Below, in pieces: positions 18,322 through 27,046 of a stretch of 64,000 nucleotides of DNA. Source of the stretch: Opitutus sp. GAS368 (GTDB lineage Bacteria; Verrucomicrobiota; Verrucomicrobiia; Opitutales; Opitutaceae). The notes below the pieces were generated by a model. It worked only from the letters and a program-made list of their open reading frames with translations, did not search any database and was not told the DNA's origin. Position 1 is the first letter of the stretch. Each line of letters begins with the position of its first letter. The translations under genes were made by a program, and so were the position numbers. The stretch covers positions 1 to 64,000 of the forward strand of contig CAMBRG010000003.1 of NCBI GenBank assembly GCA_945869845.1. Reading direction: 5' to 3'.

Positions 18322-19707
18322 TCATCGCACCGGCGCGACTTTCTTCTCCCACGCGGCCAGCAGACCGCGCAACCGTTTCACCTCGTCGGGGCGGCTCGCG
18401 CGCAAATCGTTTTTCTCCGCCTCGTCCGTTTGCAGATCGAAAAGTCCTTCGAGCGTCGTCGCTCCAGCGACGGTGCGATACACGTATTTCAACGATCCAT
18501 CGCGCACGGCGCGCCAGGTCGAGTCGCCGCGACGCCCGCGCCAGAATAGCGTCCGCGCCACCTCCGGCTTTTTCTCCGCGACCAGCGCAAGCACATCGAT
18601 GCCGTCGAACTCGCGGCCCGCCGGAATCTTCGCACCCGACGCACGCACGATCGACGCCGTGAGATCCATCCCGATCGCCGCTTGGTTGGTTGTGACGTTT
18701 TCGGGCAGCACGCCGGGCCAGCTCGCGATGAACGGCACCCGGATGCCGCCTTCGAGCGTCGAGCTTTTCTGGCCGTTCAATTCCGTCGGCCGCGCGCTGG
18801 CCGTGCCGCCGTTGTCGCTCATAAAAGTGATCAGCGTGCGCCCGGCCACGCCGTTCCTCTCGAGCGCCGCCACGACGCGCCCGACTGCCTGGTCCATCCG
18901 CTCAATCATGGCGCGATACACCGCGGCCGGCGCGCTGCCTTGATTCCAGCGCGTGGAATCCTTGGGCAGTGGTTTCGGCTCCTTTTCGTCGGGCGCCTGA
19001 AACGGCGAGTGCGGTGACGTGAACGGCAGGTAGAGGAAAAACGGCCGTTCGCGATTCGCGGAAATATAACGCTCCGCTTCGTCCGCGATGAGATCGGTGA
19101 AGTAGCCATCGCGCTTCTCGATTTTGCCGTTGAGTCGCAGCACGTGCGCATACGCGGGCGGATCTTCGACATGGTGAAAGTAATCCATACTGCCGCCCTG
19201 ACAGTAGAGCGCGTGATCGAAGCCGTGGAGGTGCGGCGCGAATTTGTCTTCGTAGCCGAGGTGCCATTTGCCGACGATCGCCGTCGCGTATCCTGCGTCC
19301 TTGAGCATCCGTGCAACCGACGTCTCGCTCACCGGCAATCCCAGATCGTGCGTCTCGCGCAACCGAATCGCGTCGTCGTAGCGGCCGACGTTGCCAATGC
19401 CAATGGCACATTCGAGTCCGCCGACGCGATGTTGGTAACGACCGGTCATCAGCGCAGTGCGCGTCGGCGAGCACTCCTGGCCGTTGGAGTAGAAATGCGT
19501 GAACTTGACGCCGCGTGCGGCCAGCTGATCGATGGCCGGAGTGCGAATATCCTTCACGCCGTAACATCCGAGATCGCGGTAACCGAGATCGTCGGCGAGT
19601 ATGACGACGAAGTTGGGGCGCGGAGCCGTCGCCGCCGAGCCAGTCAGCGCGAGCAAGAGCAGGCCGACCAACGCGGCGAGGTGACATTTTACAGTAGGGG
19701 AAAACAT
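18322..19707 (-). CDS. Secreted type I sulfatase (CSPTR)
   Basis: Formylglycine-dependent sulfatase, 461 residues. Signal peptide (LAALVGLLLLALTGSAATA), N-terminal metal-binding RPNFVVILADDLGYRDLGCY, and the sulfatase signature ECSPTRTALMTGRYQHR with Cys as the formylglycine precursor. Then VGKWHLGYEDKFAPHLHGFD and FMSDNGGTASARP, carrying the other metal and sulfate ligands. ATG 19707 is used because the frame start at 19743 is a GTG with no signal-peptide character. It is probably periplasmic, removing sulfate from a polysaccharide before import. The exact carbohydrate cannot be told. An anaerobic or FGE-type maturase is required; none is visible here. Confidence 0.92.
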   Translation of the reverse strand: MFSPTVKCHLAALVGLLLLALTGSAATAPRPNFVVILADDLGYRDLGCYGVKDIRTPAIDQLAARGVKFTHFYSNGQECSPTRTALMTGRYQHRVGGLECAIGIGNVGRYDDAIRLRETHDLGLPVSETSVARMLKDAGYATAIVGKWHLGYEDKFAPHLHGFDHALYCQGGSMDYFHHVEDPPAYAHVLRLNGKIEKRDGYFTDLIADEAERYISANRERPFFLYLPFTSPHSPFQAPDEKEPKPLPKDSTRWNQGSAPAAVYRAMIERMDQAVGRVVAALERNGVAGRTLITFMSDNGGTASARPTELNGQKSSTLEGGIRVPFIASWPGVLPENVTTNQAAIGMDLTASIVRASGAKIPAGREFDGIDVLALVAEKKPEVARTLFWRGRRGDSTWRAVRDGSLKYVYRTVAGATTLEGLFDLQTDEAEKNDLRASRPDEVKRLRGLLAAWEKKVAPVR

Positions 19708-19754
19708 AGGGTGAAAAAATCGCCTTCGAGCTAACGGCAGCACTCGATCGCATT

Positions 19755-19807
19755 ACCGATAGGAAACTGGTTTTTCAGGTGGATCGGATCGGGGAGGGGG
19801 TTTTCTG
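19755..19807 (+). repeat. Dispersed G-rich repeat, copy R5
   Basis: ACCGATAGGAAACTGG, then TTTTTCAGGTGGATCGGATC and GGGGAGGGGGTTTTCTGG. It lies about 48 nt upstream of the minus-strand sulfatase start and directly abuts the 3' end of the gene stump at 19809. R5 and R6 share a longer 5' part than the others. Confidence 0.85.
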
Positions 19808-19808
19808 G

Positions 19809-20075
19809 CTAGCCCGCATCACGCGGGATCATGCGGATTTTGCGCTGCGCCACCTTCGGCGTGAAACGTTCCCGCAACTCCGCGCCGGACATCTGCCGCA
19901 CATGCGATAAAAGCGTGGTCGCAGCCGAGGCGCTGGGTTTCATGCCTTCTGCTAAAACGAGCACGGCCTTCGGTTGCCCGTCCGCGGTAATGGTAATGTC
20001 AGCAGCGTGGAGCGCAGCCAGCGGCGTGAGCAACAAGACGGTGAAGAGGGTGAGGGTCCGTTTGATCGGTTTCAT
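19809..20075 (-). pseudogene. N-terminal stump of a secreted protein, possibly DUF4838/glycosidase
   Basis: An 88-residue ORF with a signal peptide (LTLFTVLLLTPLAALHAADI) followed by ITADGQPKAVLVLAEGM and ATTLLSHVRQMSGAELRERF. This resembles the GH20 domain-2-like N-terminus that precedes large glycosidase domains. The ORF ends at a TAG two bases from repeat R5, and no downstream domain remains. It lies between two sulfatase genes on the same strand, so it is probably a truncated member of the polysaccharide operon. It could also be a small secreted protein in its own right. Confidence 0.45.
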
Positions 20076-20115
20076 TCCATAAACAACAGACCAAGGCGGC
20101 GACCTTCAAAGGCTC

Positions 20116-21501
20116 TCAATAATCCCGAAATGGCCCACGTGGTTCGGTTGCGTCCATTTCCTTGCGCCAGGCGGCAAAGCGGGCCTGCATCATCTGGAGA
20201 ACCTCGGGCTTCTCTTCGGACAGGTCCTTCGTCTCCCCGATGTCGTTGGAGAGGTCGTAGAGGCCTTTGCCTTTGGCGGAGTCGAGCCACTTCCAGTGAC
20301 CGACGCGCGCAGCTTTGTCCAAACGGCGCTGCCAGAACATGTCCTGGCGAGGAGAGGGCTCTTTTCCGCGGAGCACCGGCAGCATGTCAAAGCCGTCCAG
20401 CTTAACGTCCTTCGGAGCCGGGGCGCCGGTAGCGGCGAGGAGTGTGGGCACGATCTCGAGCGTGGTGAGGAATTCGTCGGTGACTTTGCCCGCGGGCACT
20501 TTGCCGGGCCAGCGAATGATGAAGGGAACACGCAAACCACCTTCCCACATGGTGGCTTTGGCTCCCTTAAGAGGCCCGTTGCCATCGTTGCCGCCGCCGC
20601 CGTTATCGGACATGAACATGACGATCGTGTTGTCGGTCTGGCCGGCCTCGTCGATGGCCTTGAGCACGTCGCCGATGACACGATCCATCACCGTGACGGC
20701 GGCGTAATAGCGCGCGAGCTTCTCTTCTTTCACGATGCCGCGATACCTGGCGACTTCCTCTTCCGGGGCCTGAACGCCCGCTTTATCGCCGCCGTTGTCC
20801 TCCGCGAACGTGGAAGCGGAGTGTGGTGCATTGAACGGCAGATAAAGGAGAAAAGGACGCCGGCCAGCGTGCTCACGTGTGAAGTTGAGCGCCTCGCGGC
20901 CGAAGACGTTGGTGATGTATTTGCCTTTGTCCTCCTCCGTGCGCTGATTCCCACGGAACAGCGAAGGAACGTTATAGCGACTGTGCGTGTAGTAGTCGAT
21001 GCCATTGTTGCCGTGACCATAGAAGAAGTCGAAGCCGCGCTGGAGCGGCAGGTAGCGCCGGGCCTGGCCCATGTCCCATTTTCCGACGACGCCGTTCACG
21101 TAGCCACCTGCGCGCAGCATGTTGCCGATGGTGATTTCCTTGGGGTCAAGGCCGAGCGTCATCTCCGGCGACACGGCATACTCCTCCTGGGTGTAACGAT
21201 GGCCGTAATCGACCATGTCATTGCGAACCAGATCGTAGAGTCCGTTGCGCGGTGGATAGCGCCCCGTGAGGATGCTGCCGCGCGAAGGCGTGCAGGCGGG
21301 CCAGGTGACGTAAAAACTCGTGGCGCGGACACCCTCCGACGCCAGCCGATCCAAATTCGGAGTCTGAATGGGTTTGGTGCCGATGCAGCCGAGATCGGGA
21401 TAGCCCTGATCGTCGCTGACGATCAAAACCACGTTGGGTTTGGCTGCGCTGGCCGCAGAAGCGATTACAAGAAGCGCACAGGCGTAAAGGATCGATTTCA
21501 T
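20116..21501 (-). CDS. Secreted type I sulfatase (CTPSR)
   Basis: A 461-residue formylglycine sulfatase with signal peptide MKSILYACALLVIASAASA. Motifs: PNVVLIVSDDQGYPDLGCIG, ACTPSRGSILTGRYPPRNGL with the Cys to be oxidised, VVGKWDMGQARRYLPLQRGF, and FMSDNGGGGNDGNGPLKGAK. ATG 21501 is chosen because the upstream extension to 21555 overlaps the preceding stump and is not signal-like. The start is 20 nt after the stop of the truncated sulfatase, indicating one transcript with the TBDR at 21913-24861. Periplasmic desulfation of imported oligosaccharides is the likely role. Confidence 0.92.
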   Translation of the reverse strand: MKSILYACALLVIASAASAAKPNVVLIVSDDQGYPDLGCIGTKPIQTPNLDRLASEGVRATSFYVTWPACTPSRGSILTGRYPPRNGLYDLVRNDMVDYGHRYTQEEYAVSPEMTLGLDPKEITIGNMLRAGGYVNGVVGKWDMGQARRYLPLQRGFDFFYGHGNNGIDYYTHSRYNVPSLFRGNQRTEEDKGKYITNVFGREALNFTREHAGRRPFLLYLPFNAPHSASTFAEDNGGDKAGVQAPEEEVARYRGIVKEEKLARYYAAVTVMDRVIGDVLKAIDEAGQTDNTIVMFMSDNGGGGNDGNGPLKGAKATMWEGGLRVPFIIRWPGKVPAGKVTDEFLTTLEIVPTLLAATGAPAPKDVKLDGFDMLPVLRGKEPSPRQDMFWQRRLDKAARVGHWKWLDSAKGKGLYDLSNDIGETKDLSEEKPEVLQMMQARFAAWRKEMDATEPRGPFRDY

Positions 21502-21520
21502 GGTTATGGTGGCGAGCGGA

Positions 21521-21886
21521 TTACTTGGCGGCGGCCGGCTTGAGGGCCTCCGCAATCGTCACGCTGCGACGGCTGAGATCGCCGCGATCGGAATCGACGC
21601 CATCGGCGTTCAACACGTGGCCGATGCCGGCCTGATGCGGGTGAAGTCCAGTGAGGAGCGAGGCGCGCGTGAGGCAGCAGCAGGCGGAATTGTAGAAGTG
21701 CGTGAAGCGCAGGCCGCCGGCGGCGAGCGCATCGAGATTCGGCGTGGCGATCTCTGCGCCGAAGCAGCCGATATCGGAGTAGCCCACATCGTCGGCGAGG
21801 ATGAGGACGATGTTGGGGCGCTCGGCGGCGCGACCCAGCGCGCCGGCGATCACGAGCAGGGCGAGACGGAAGAAATTCAGGCTCAT
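21521..21886 (-). pseudogene. Truncated sulfatase (N-terminal third only)
   Basis: A 121-residue ORF with a signal peptide and PNIVLILADDVGYSDIGCFG, then ACCCLTRASLLTGLHPHQAG, clearly a sulfatase N-terminus. It ends VTIAEALKPAAAK at a stop where full sulfatases continue into KPAGY and the VGKWH motif. The signature has Leu in place of the usual Pro (CCLTR). Roughly three quarters of the enzyme is missing, so it cannot be active. It starts 26 nt after the TBDR stop and ends 20 nt before the intact sulfatase, so it is embedded in the operon. Confidence 0.8.
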
Positions 21887-21912
21887 ACGAGGAAAACGGC
21901 GGGCGGAAGTCC

Positions 21913-24861
21913 TCAGAACCGCCCGTTGACGCCGAGCGCGATCGAGGTGCCGGGGATGTTGGTGCTCGCCATCTGATCGCGGATGCCGCGGTAGAACGCC
22001 TCGGGGTTGTTGTAGAGGTTCGAAACGTCGAGGGTGAGGTTGAGCGACGGGCGCACCTGGTAGGCGAGACCGAGGTTCGTGATCGTGCGCTTCAGGCGGT
22101 AGAGATTCCGGCCGACACTCGCGGCGGTGAAGCTCGTGATGTAGTCGCCGGTGTAGTTGATCGCGTAGCGCACGCTGAAACCGCGGTGGCGCCACGAGGC
22201 ATGGACGTTCCCGGTGCGCGGGATGAACCCGGGCACTTGGTTGGTGCTGCGGGAGACCGTGCCGCCAAAATCACCCTCGGTCTCGATCGACGTGTAGTTA
22301 CCTCCGACCCGGAAGCCCTTCAGCAGGCCGGGGAGAAACGTGAACTGCTGCTGGTAGCTTAGCTCCCAGCCTTGCACCGTCGCCGTGCCGGCATTGGCCG
22401 TGGTGAGGCGGGTGAAGCCGGCATATTCGCCGTTGAAGCCGTTGTTGGCTCCGGTGTCGATGGTGCCGGTATTGATGCCCGCGATGATGTAATCCTCGAT
22501 CGATTTGTGGAACCAGCTGACCGAAAGATTTCCCACGGGCTCGAAGTAGTAGTCGAGCGTGGCGTCCCAATTCGCGGTCGTCTGCGGTAGCAAACTGGGG
22601 TTGCTGATCGTGAGCGTCTGCGCGCCTTCATTGGCCGTCTCATTGGGCCGCAAGTTCGAGAGCGGCGGTCGGCCGAAACCCGTCGACCAGCTGAGGCGGG
22701 CCTTCAACTTGGGAGAGAGATTGTGGGTCACGTGGATGCTGGGGAATGATTTGGTGTAGCTGCCGGACAGGTCTCGGCGGTTTCCAGCGTAGTCACGCTG
22801 AGCCGAACCGACCGGATCGGCGATTCGTTGCGCGGCCGTGCTGAGGACTCGCGCCCGCACATAGCCGGAGCTTTCCGTCTCGGTTTTTTCCGTGCGCACG
22901 CCGGCGATCAGGCCCGTGCGGCCCAGCTTGGCGTCGGTCATAAGATAAGCGGACGTGACTTTCTCGCTCACATCGGAGGAGCCGATGTAGCGGTTTTCCT
23001 CGAAGAAATAGCGGTCCTCGCTCCAGAGCGACGGGGTCACGGGCACACGTTCGTTGATGAACGTGGAGGCCTCCCACTGCGGAATCCGGCGGCCCGTTTT
23101 GCGCTCGTCATACATGCGCAGCGACGTGTCGGCGGGCAGCGCGGTGGTACCGAGGTAGTTCCAACGGCGACCGCGGTTGTTGTCCGTGCCGGAATTCTCG
23201 CGCCACTGCGCACCGGTCTTCAGGTCCGCCTTGAGCGCGGAAATCGGCAGCGTGTAGCGGGCGTTGAAATGAAGTTCCTTCACGGCGCGGTCGTTGTCGG
23301 CGTTCGCGTTGGTGAGACCGTTCGGCGCGGGGCGGTAGTTCGCGGGATTGGTGATGTCCGGGCCTTCGGTCTGGATGAAGCGCGGGTGGAGGTCGGACTC
23401 CCGGCGGTCGAGGATCCAGCCGACATTGCTGATGCGGTTGATGAGCACGGCGCCCTTGCCATTGCCGCGATTCACATTGGAACGGTTGGCGGCGGCCTTG
23501 TAGTCGAGCTGCAGCGGGCCAAACGTCTGCTCCGCCCCGAGGTCGAAACCACGGGCGCGCACGAAGACGTTGTTGGGTCCGGTCATCGTGAGATCGATGG
23601 TCGAGGCGGGCACGGCGCGCACCTGCGTGAAGCGATCCGTGTAGCCGGGCAAGATCCCCGCCGTGCCCGTGGTGCCGACGATCTGGTTCGTGTAGGCCCG
23701 CGTCTCGTAGCGGCGGCGGAACTTCTCGTTGTTGTCGACCGCAAAGGTGTTAAGCGTGAACTTCGTCGTGGGTGAGAGCCGGTATTCTAGTTTCACGTTC
23801 GCGCTGGCCTGGTAGTGGGGGTTGTAGGTGTCGGTCGTGCGATAATCCCAGACGAAGGCGGGCGTGTCGGTGGTGTTTTGGAAATCGCGATTGGTGATGA
23901 ACCACGCGGTGGCGTGCTCGCTGTAGAAGAGGTTCACGGCCACGCCAAGGTTCCGCTCGCCGCCGAAGACATCAAAGATCTCCTGGTAGCCGAGGTTCAC
24001 GAGCGGATGCGCGCGGTGCCCTTCGATGAGCGGCACTTGCTGCGTGAAGTTCGGCTGCATGCGGCCCGAGAGATTGTAGGTGATGCGGCGCTTTTCCTTC
24101 ATGCTCAGCGGCGAGCGGCTCTTGAGGTTGATGGTGCCGCCGAGCGAATCTGGGCTGCGATCTGGCATGTGCCCCTTGGTGAGTTCGATTTGGTCAAACA
24201 TCGCGCTCGCGTAGACGTTGATCTGGGTCGCACGGCCCAAGCCATCGTCGCGGCTGGTGAGGAGCACGCTGTCCATCGTGACGGTGTTCAGGCCCGGCCC
24301 CATGCCGCGCACGGTGAACGCCGCGACGATGCCGGCCTCGTTCGGCACGGCGGCGACGCCGGGCAAGTTGATCGCGACTTCGCTCGCGCTCATGTTCGGG
24401 AGGTTGCCGAACGAATCCATTGCCGCGACGTTCTTGAGATTGGGGGCGTTGCGCTGCGCGGTGATCGCAGCGGCGTCACCCTCCCGCACGCCGGACACCT
24501 TAAACCCCTCGAGCCGATAGATGCTCGTCGTAAGATCAAAGTTCTGCACGGCACGCTCCCCCGCGCCCACCGTCACGGGACGGCGCAGGGTATCGAGGCC
24601 GATGTAGGAGGCGACGACCTCGTGCGTGCCCACCGGCACGCCAGTCAGCACGTAGCGACCCGTGTTGTCGGCGAGCGTGGTCAGGCCGAGCGCCACGATT
24701 TCGACGCGGCCGCCCTCGAGGAGATTGGTGGTCGCGGCGTTGCTGACCGAACCGGTAATCGTGCCGGTCGCCGTAGCATCGGCACCGCGACTAGAGGCGA
24801 AACCAGCAAGCGCGACGAGTAGTGTTGCGCAAAAACGAACACAGGGAAGGAGGGATTTCAT
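21913..24861 (-). CDS. TonB-dependent receptor with carboxypeptidase-like domain
   Basis: A 982-residue outer-membrane receptor. Signal peptide (MKSLLPCVRFCATLLVALAG), then a carboxypeptidase-regulatory-like beta domain (GTITGSVSN to ALGLTTLADNTGRYVLTGVP, VVASYIGLDT) as in SusC-type transporters, and a plug with LPGVAAVPNEAGIVAAFTVR and LTKGHMPDRSPDSLGGTINL. The barrel ends SIALGVNGRF. ATG 24861 is selected for the signal peptide; the open frame to 24963 runs through repeat R6. It heads the operon with the sulfatases, so a sulfated glycan is a reasonable guess. No SusD-like partner is present. Confidence 0.92.
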   Translation of the reverse strand: MKSLLPCVRFCATLLVALAGFASSRGADATATGTITGSVSNAATTNLLEGGRVEIVALGLTTLADNTGRYVLTGVPVGTHEVVASYIGLDTLRRPVTVGAGERAVQNFDLTTSIYRLEGFKVSGVREGDAAAITAQRNAPNLKNVAAMDSFGNLPNMSASEVAINLPGVAAVPNEAGIVAAFTVRGMGPGLNTVTMDSVLLTSRDDGLGRATQINVYASAMFDQIELTKGHMPDRSPDSLGGTINLKSRSPLSMKEKRRITYNLSGRMQPNFTQQVPLIEGHRAHPLVNLGYQEIFDVFGGERNLGVAVNLFYSEHATAWFITNRDFQNTTDTPAFVWDYRTTDTYNPHYQASANVKLEYRLSPTTKFTLNTFAVDNNEKFRRRYETRAYTNQIVGTTGTAGILPGYTDRFTQVRAVPASTIDLTMTGPNNVFVRARGFDLGAEQTFGPLQLDYKAAANRSNVNRGNGKGAVLINRISNVGWILDRRESDLHPRFIQTEGPDITNPANYRPAPNGLTNANADNDRAVKELHFNARYTLPISALKADLKTGAQWRENSGTDNNRGRRWNYLGTTALPADTSLRMYDERKTGRRIPQWEASTFINERVPVTPSLWSEDRYFFEENRYIGSSDVSEKVTSAYLMTDAKLGRTGLIAGVRTEKTETESSGYVRARVLSTAAQRIADPVGSAQRDYAGNRRDLSGSYTKSFPSIHVTHNLSPKLKARLSWSTGFGRPPLSNLRPNETANEGAQTLTISNPSLLPQTTANWDATLDYYFEPVGNLSVSWFHKSIEDYIIAGINTGTIDTGANNGFNGEYAGFTRLTTANAGTATVQGWELSYQQQFTFLPGLLKGFRVGGNYTSIETEGDFGGTVSRSTNQVPGFIPRTGNVHASWRHRGFSVRYAINYTGDYITSFTAASVGRNLYRLKRTITNLGLAYQVRPSLNLTLDVSNLYNNPEAFYRGIRDQMASTNIPGTSIALGVNGRF

Positions 24862-24911
24862 GGGGTGTTGGATTATGTCGAACAGAGCGGGGGCGAGGTT
24901 GGGGCACGAGG

Positions 24912-24964
24912 CGTTACCGATAGGAAACTGGATTTTCAGGTGGATCGGATCCGGGAGGGGCATG
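24912..24964 (+). repeat. Dispersed G-rich repeat, copy R6
   Basis: TTACCGATAGGAAACTGG, then ATTTTCAGGTGGATCGGATC and CGGGAGGGG. It lies 51 nt upstream of the minus-strand TBDR start. Confidence 0.85.
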
Positions 24965-25304
24965 GTGGGAGCCGGATGAGTTAGCCGTAAATCAGTCGAT
25001 TTTGAGAGGGCGGCGGATTCGGCTGATGCTGGGGACTTGGGTTGGGGAACGGCGGCGACCGAAAGGGGGATTTCGGGCGCGAATCGAGGCGCGGCTTGCC
25101 GCTTGGGGTCAAGAAGCGCGGGTGGAGGGGCAGGGGAAAAGTGGCGTGACCTCCGGATCGCTCGGAGTCAAGGAGTAAGCGTTTGGGGTATTCGTTCGGC
25201 GGGACATCGCGCGGGCAAAGGCGCGCGCCGCTGCGCAAGGCAGATCGCTCACCCAGACCTGATTAAATCTAGCGTTCCGAATAGGACCACACTACTTTCA
25301 AATC
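24965..25304. other. Intergenic region
   Basis: No gene is supported between repeat R6 and the secreted repeat-protein gene. Open frames here are proline-rich or arginine-rich shadows. Promoters for the divergent genes must lie here, but no clear -35/-10 pair stands out. Confidence 0.4.
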
Positions 25305-25844
25305 ATGAAGGTCTGCATCGTCTTGCTGCTACTCGCAGCCAACGTCGCTTTCGGAGCTGCCCCAACCACGACGGCAACCCAATCCAAGCCCAACGTTTTT
25401 GGGGAGACCCGCACCGTCGTTCAATCGTCGGCAAGTAAGCCCACCACCATCGTCACTCAGAAACCCAATGTTTTTGGGGAGACGAAAAGCGTGGTGCAAA
25501 ATTCAAACGGAGCACCGGTGCAAACGATCGTGGCGCAAAAGCCAAATTATGCCGGTGAAATTAAGGCGGTCGTGAAAAATGATCGCGGCCAACAAGTCGG
25601 AGCAATTACCACGCGGCCGGCGAACGTGTTCGGCGAGACTAAGTCGGTCATCACTGATGCCCAGGGCCGGAGGGTCGGAGAGGCCGTGGCTCAAAAGCCC
25701 AATGTTTTCGGTGAGGTGAAAACGGTGTACAAAGACGCTAACGGTAAAACTACGGGGCAGGCGGTTACGACGAAGCCTAACGTTTTCGGCGAAGTTAAAA
25801 CCAAGGTTCAGGGCAAAGTCTCTACCGAGGTCTTGGTCAAATAA
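25305..25844 (+). CDS. Secreted tandem-repeat protein (KPNVFGE repeats)
   Basis: A 179-residue protein with a signal peptide (MKVCIVLLLLAANVAFGA) followed by six tandem units of about 23-26 residues. Each unit begins with KPNVFGE(T/V)K(T/S)V or a variant (KPNYAGEIKAV, PANVFGETKSV) and continues with a turn-rich segment such as DAQGRRVGEAVAQ or DANGKTTGQAVTT. The pattern suggests a beta-solenoid or YD-like fold. No catalytic residues, lipobox or anchor are seen, so it is probably periplasmic or released. Neighbours are a TBDR operon on one side and a BREX remnant on the other, neither of which explains it. I do not know the family. Confidence 0.8.
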   Translation: MKVCIVLLLLAANVAFGAAPTTTATQSKPNVFGETRTVVQSSASKPTTIVTQKPNVFGETKSVVQNSNGAPVQTIVAQKPNYAGEIKAVVKNDRGQQVGAITTRPANVFGETKSVITDAQGRRVGEAVAQKPNVFGEVKTVYKDANGKTTGQAVTTKPNVFGEVKTKVQGKVSTEVLVK

Positions 25845-25855
25845 GCCAGCCGTCG

Positions 25856-25990
25856 TGAGGTTGCCGTGGTCCTGATCTATCCCACGACCTGTTCTACATC
25901 GCCACCGAGGCGGATCTCGACACATGGCTGGCTGCTCTGCGGAAAACCGCCGAAGCTGAGCTTAAAAATTGAAATCGCATCAGCCTATAA
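25856..25990 (+). pseudogene. Probable 3' remnant of brxC
   Basis: One frame encodes DLFYIATEADLDTWLAALRK then TAEAELKN, a TGA at 25970-25972, then NRISL and TAA at 25988-25990. If TGA is read as GGA, the tail becomes AELKNGNRISL, resembling the C-terminus of BrxC/PglY P-loop proteins (TEADVDxxLxxLR..., GxRI). The rest of the gene is absent. A pglX start lies after the next two genes, supporting a decayed BREX locus. The assignment rests on my memory of the family, without alignment. Confidence 0.45.
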
Positions 25991-26010
25991 ATAAACATGA
26001 TAAAAACTTT

Positions 26011-26058
26011 AAGCACGATACACTTGATGTGCGTATCGTGCTTGATTAGTGTATCGTC
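26011..26058. promoter_or_regulatory. Operator-like inverted repeat before the AbiEi-like gene
   Basis: A perfect 11-bp inverted repeat AAGCACGATAC/GTATCGTGCTT (26011-26021 and 26033-26043) is followed by a third half-site GTGTATCGTC (26049-26058) that ends just before the ATG at 26060. AbiEi-type antitoxins autorepress through inverted repeats at their own promoter, so this is a likely binding site. Confidence 0.65.
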
Positions 26059-26059
26059 A

Positions 26060-27046
26060 ATGCCAACCCTTAAACAACGCCTGCTCGGCCACATCGAAAC
26101 CGTTGCGGGAGAGCATCTCGATCTGCTACCCGAAGCGATGGCAGCCCTGCCGCTGTTTCTGCGAGAACGGTTTGCCATTTTTTCGACCCGCCTGTTTGGG
26201 CGTAAATTCCTGCTGGCGCTGGAAGCCGAAGATTGGGAGAGCGGCTCACCCGGAGAATACGGAAAGCACCACGAAACCCTCCGGCGGAGCTTGGGTGACA
26301 ACGTCGTTTTGGTTCTGCCGATTCTGCCTTCCTATGCGCGAAACCGAATGGTTCAGATGGGGATTCCCTTCATCATTCCGGGAAGCCAGATTTTCATGCC
26401 AAACACGGTGATTGATCTGCGGGAGCGGTTCCCTCAACCGAGTGCCAGGCGGCGGCAGACCCTCGGTCCCGCCGCCCAATGCACGGTGCTCTACCATTTG
26501 TTGCGCGGATCGCTTGCCAGTATGCCGCTCAAGGAGGTTGCGCAAAAAGTCCAATACTCCCCGATCATGCTCTCGCAGGTGAAAGATGAACTGGAAGCGG
26601 CCGGCATTTGCAAAATCGTTCGTGAGGGCCGCTCACTGGTTCTGGAATTCAAGGCTGCCGGTCGGCCGCTGTGGGAGCAGGTCCAGCCGTTGCTTGTTTC
26701 TCCGGTCAAAAAGACCCGCTGGGTTCAATGGCCACAACCTGCCGCCACCGCCCTACTCGCCGGGATGAGCGCCTTGAGCCAGCGAACCATGATCGCCTCA
26801 GACCGTCTCCCCACCTATGCTCTGACCCTCACGACCTATCAGGACCTCCTGGAGCGAGGGGACATGGCGGGTTGCGCCGATGCCGAGAGCGCGACGGCGC
26901 GCATTGAGGTGTGGTCCTACGAACCGCACCTGCTCGGCGAAGACCGGATGGTGGACCCTCTGTCCCTCCACCTCAGCCTTCGTGCCACGGACGACGAGCG
27001 CGTTCAGCAGCAACTCAATCGGCTCATCGAGGAGGTCAAATGGTAA
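26060..27046 (+). CDS. AbiEi-like antitoxin/regulator, BREX-associated
   Basis: A 328-residue protein paired with an AbiEii-like nucleotidyltransferase. A winged-helix-like segment (MPLKEVAQKVQYSPIMLSQV, then KDELEAAGICKIVREGRSLV) lies at about residues 155-195, consistent with DNA binding and autoregulation. The N-terminal region (RFAIFSTRLFGRKFLLALEA) and C-terminal region are not recognised. ATG 26060 is used because the open frame upstream is occupied by an operator-like inverted repeat; no Shine-Dalgarno sequence fits before it. The stop overlaps the next gene by 7 nt. The overlap with a pglX start further down suggests it was internal to a BREX operon. Confidence 0.68.
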   Translation: MPTLKQRLLGHIETVAGEHLDLLPEAMAALPLFLRERFAIFSTRLFGRKFLLALEAEDWESGSPGEYGKHHETLRRSLGDNVVLVLPILPSYARNRMVQMGIPFIIPGSQIFMPNTVIDLRERFPQPSARRRQTLGPAAQCTVLYHLLRGSLASMPLKEVAQKVQYSPIMLSQVKDELEAAGICKIVREGRSLVLEFKAAGRPLWEQVQPLLVSPVKKTRWVQWPQPAATALLAGMSALSQRTMIASDRLPTYALTLTTYQDLLERGDMAGCADAESATARIEVWSYEPHLLGEDRMVDPLSLHLSLRATDDERVQQQLNRLIEEVKW

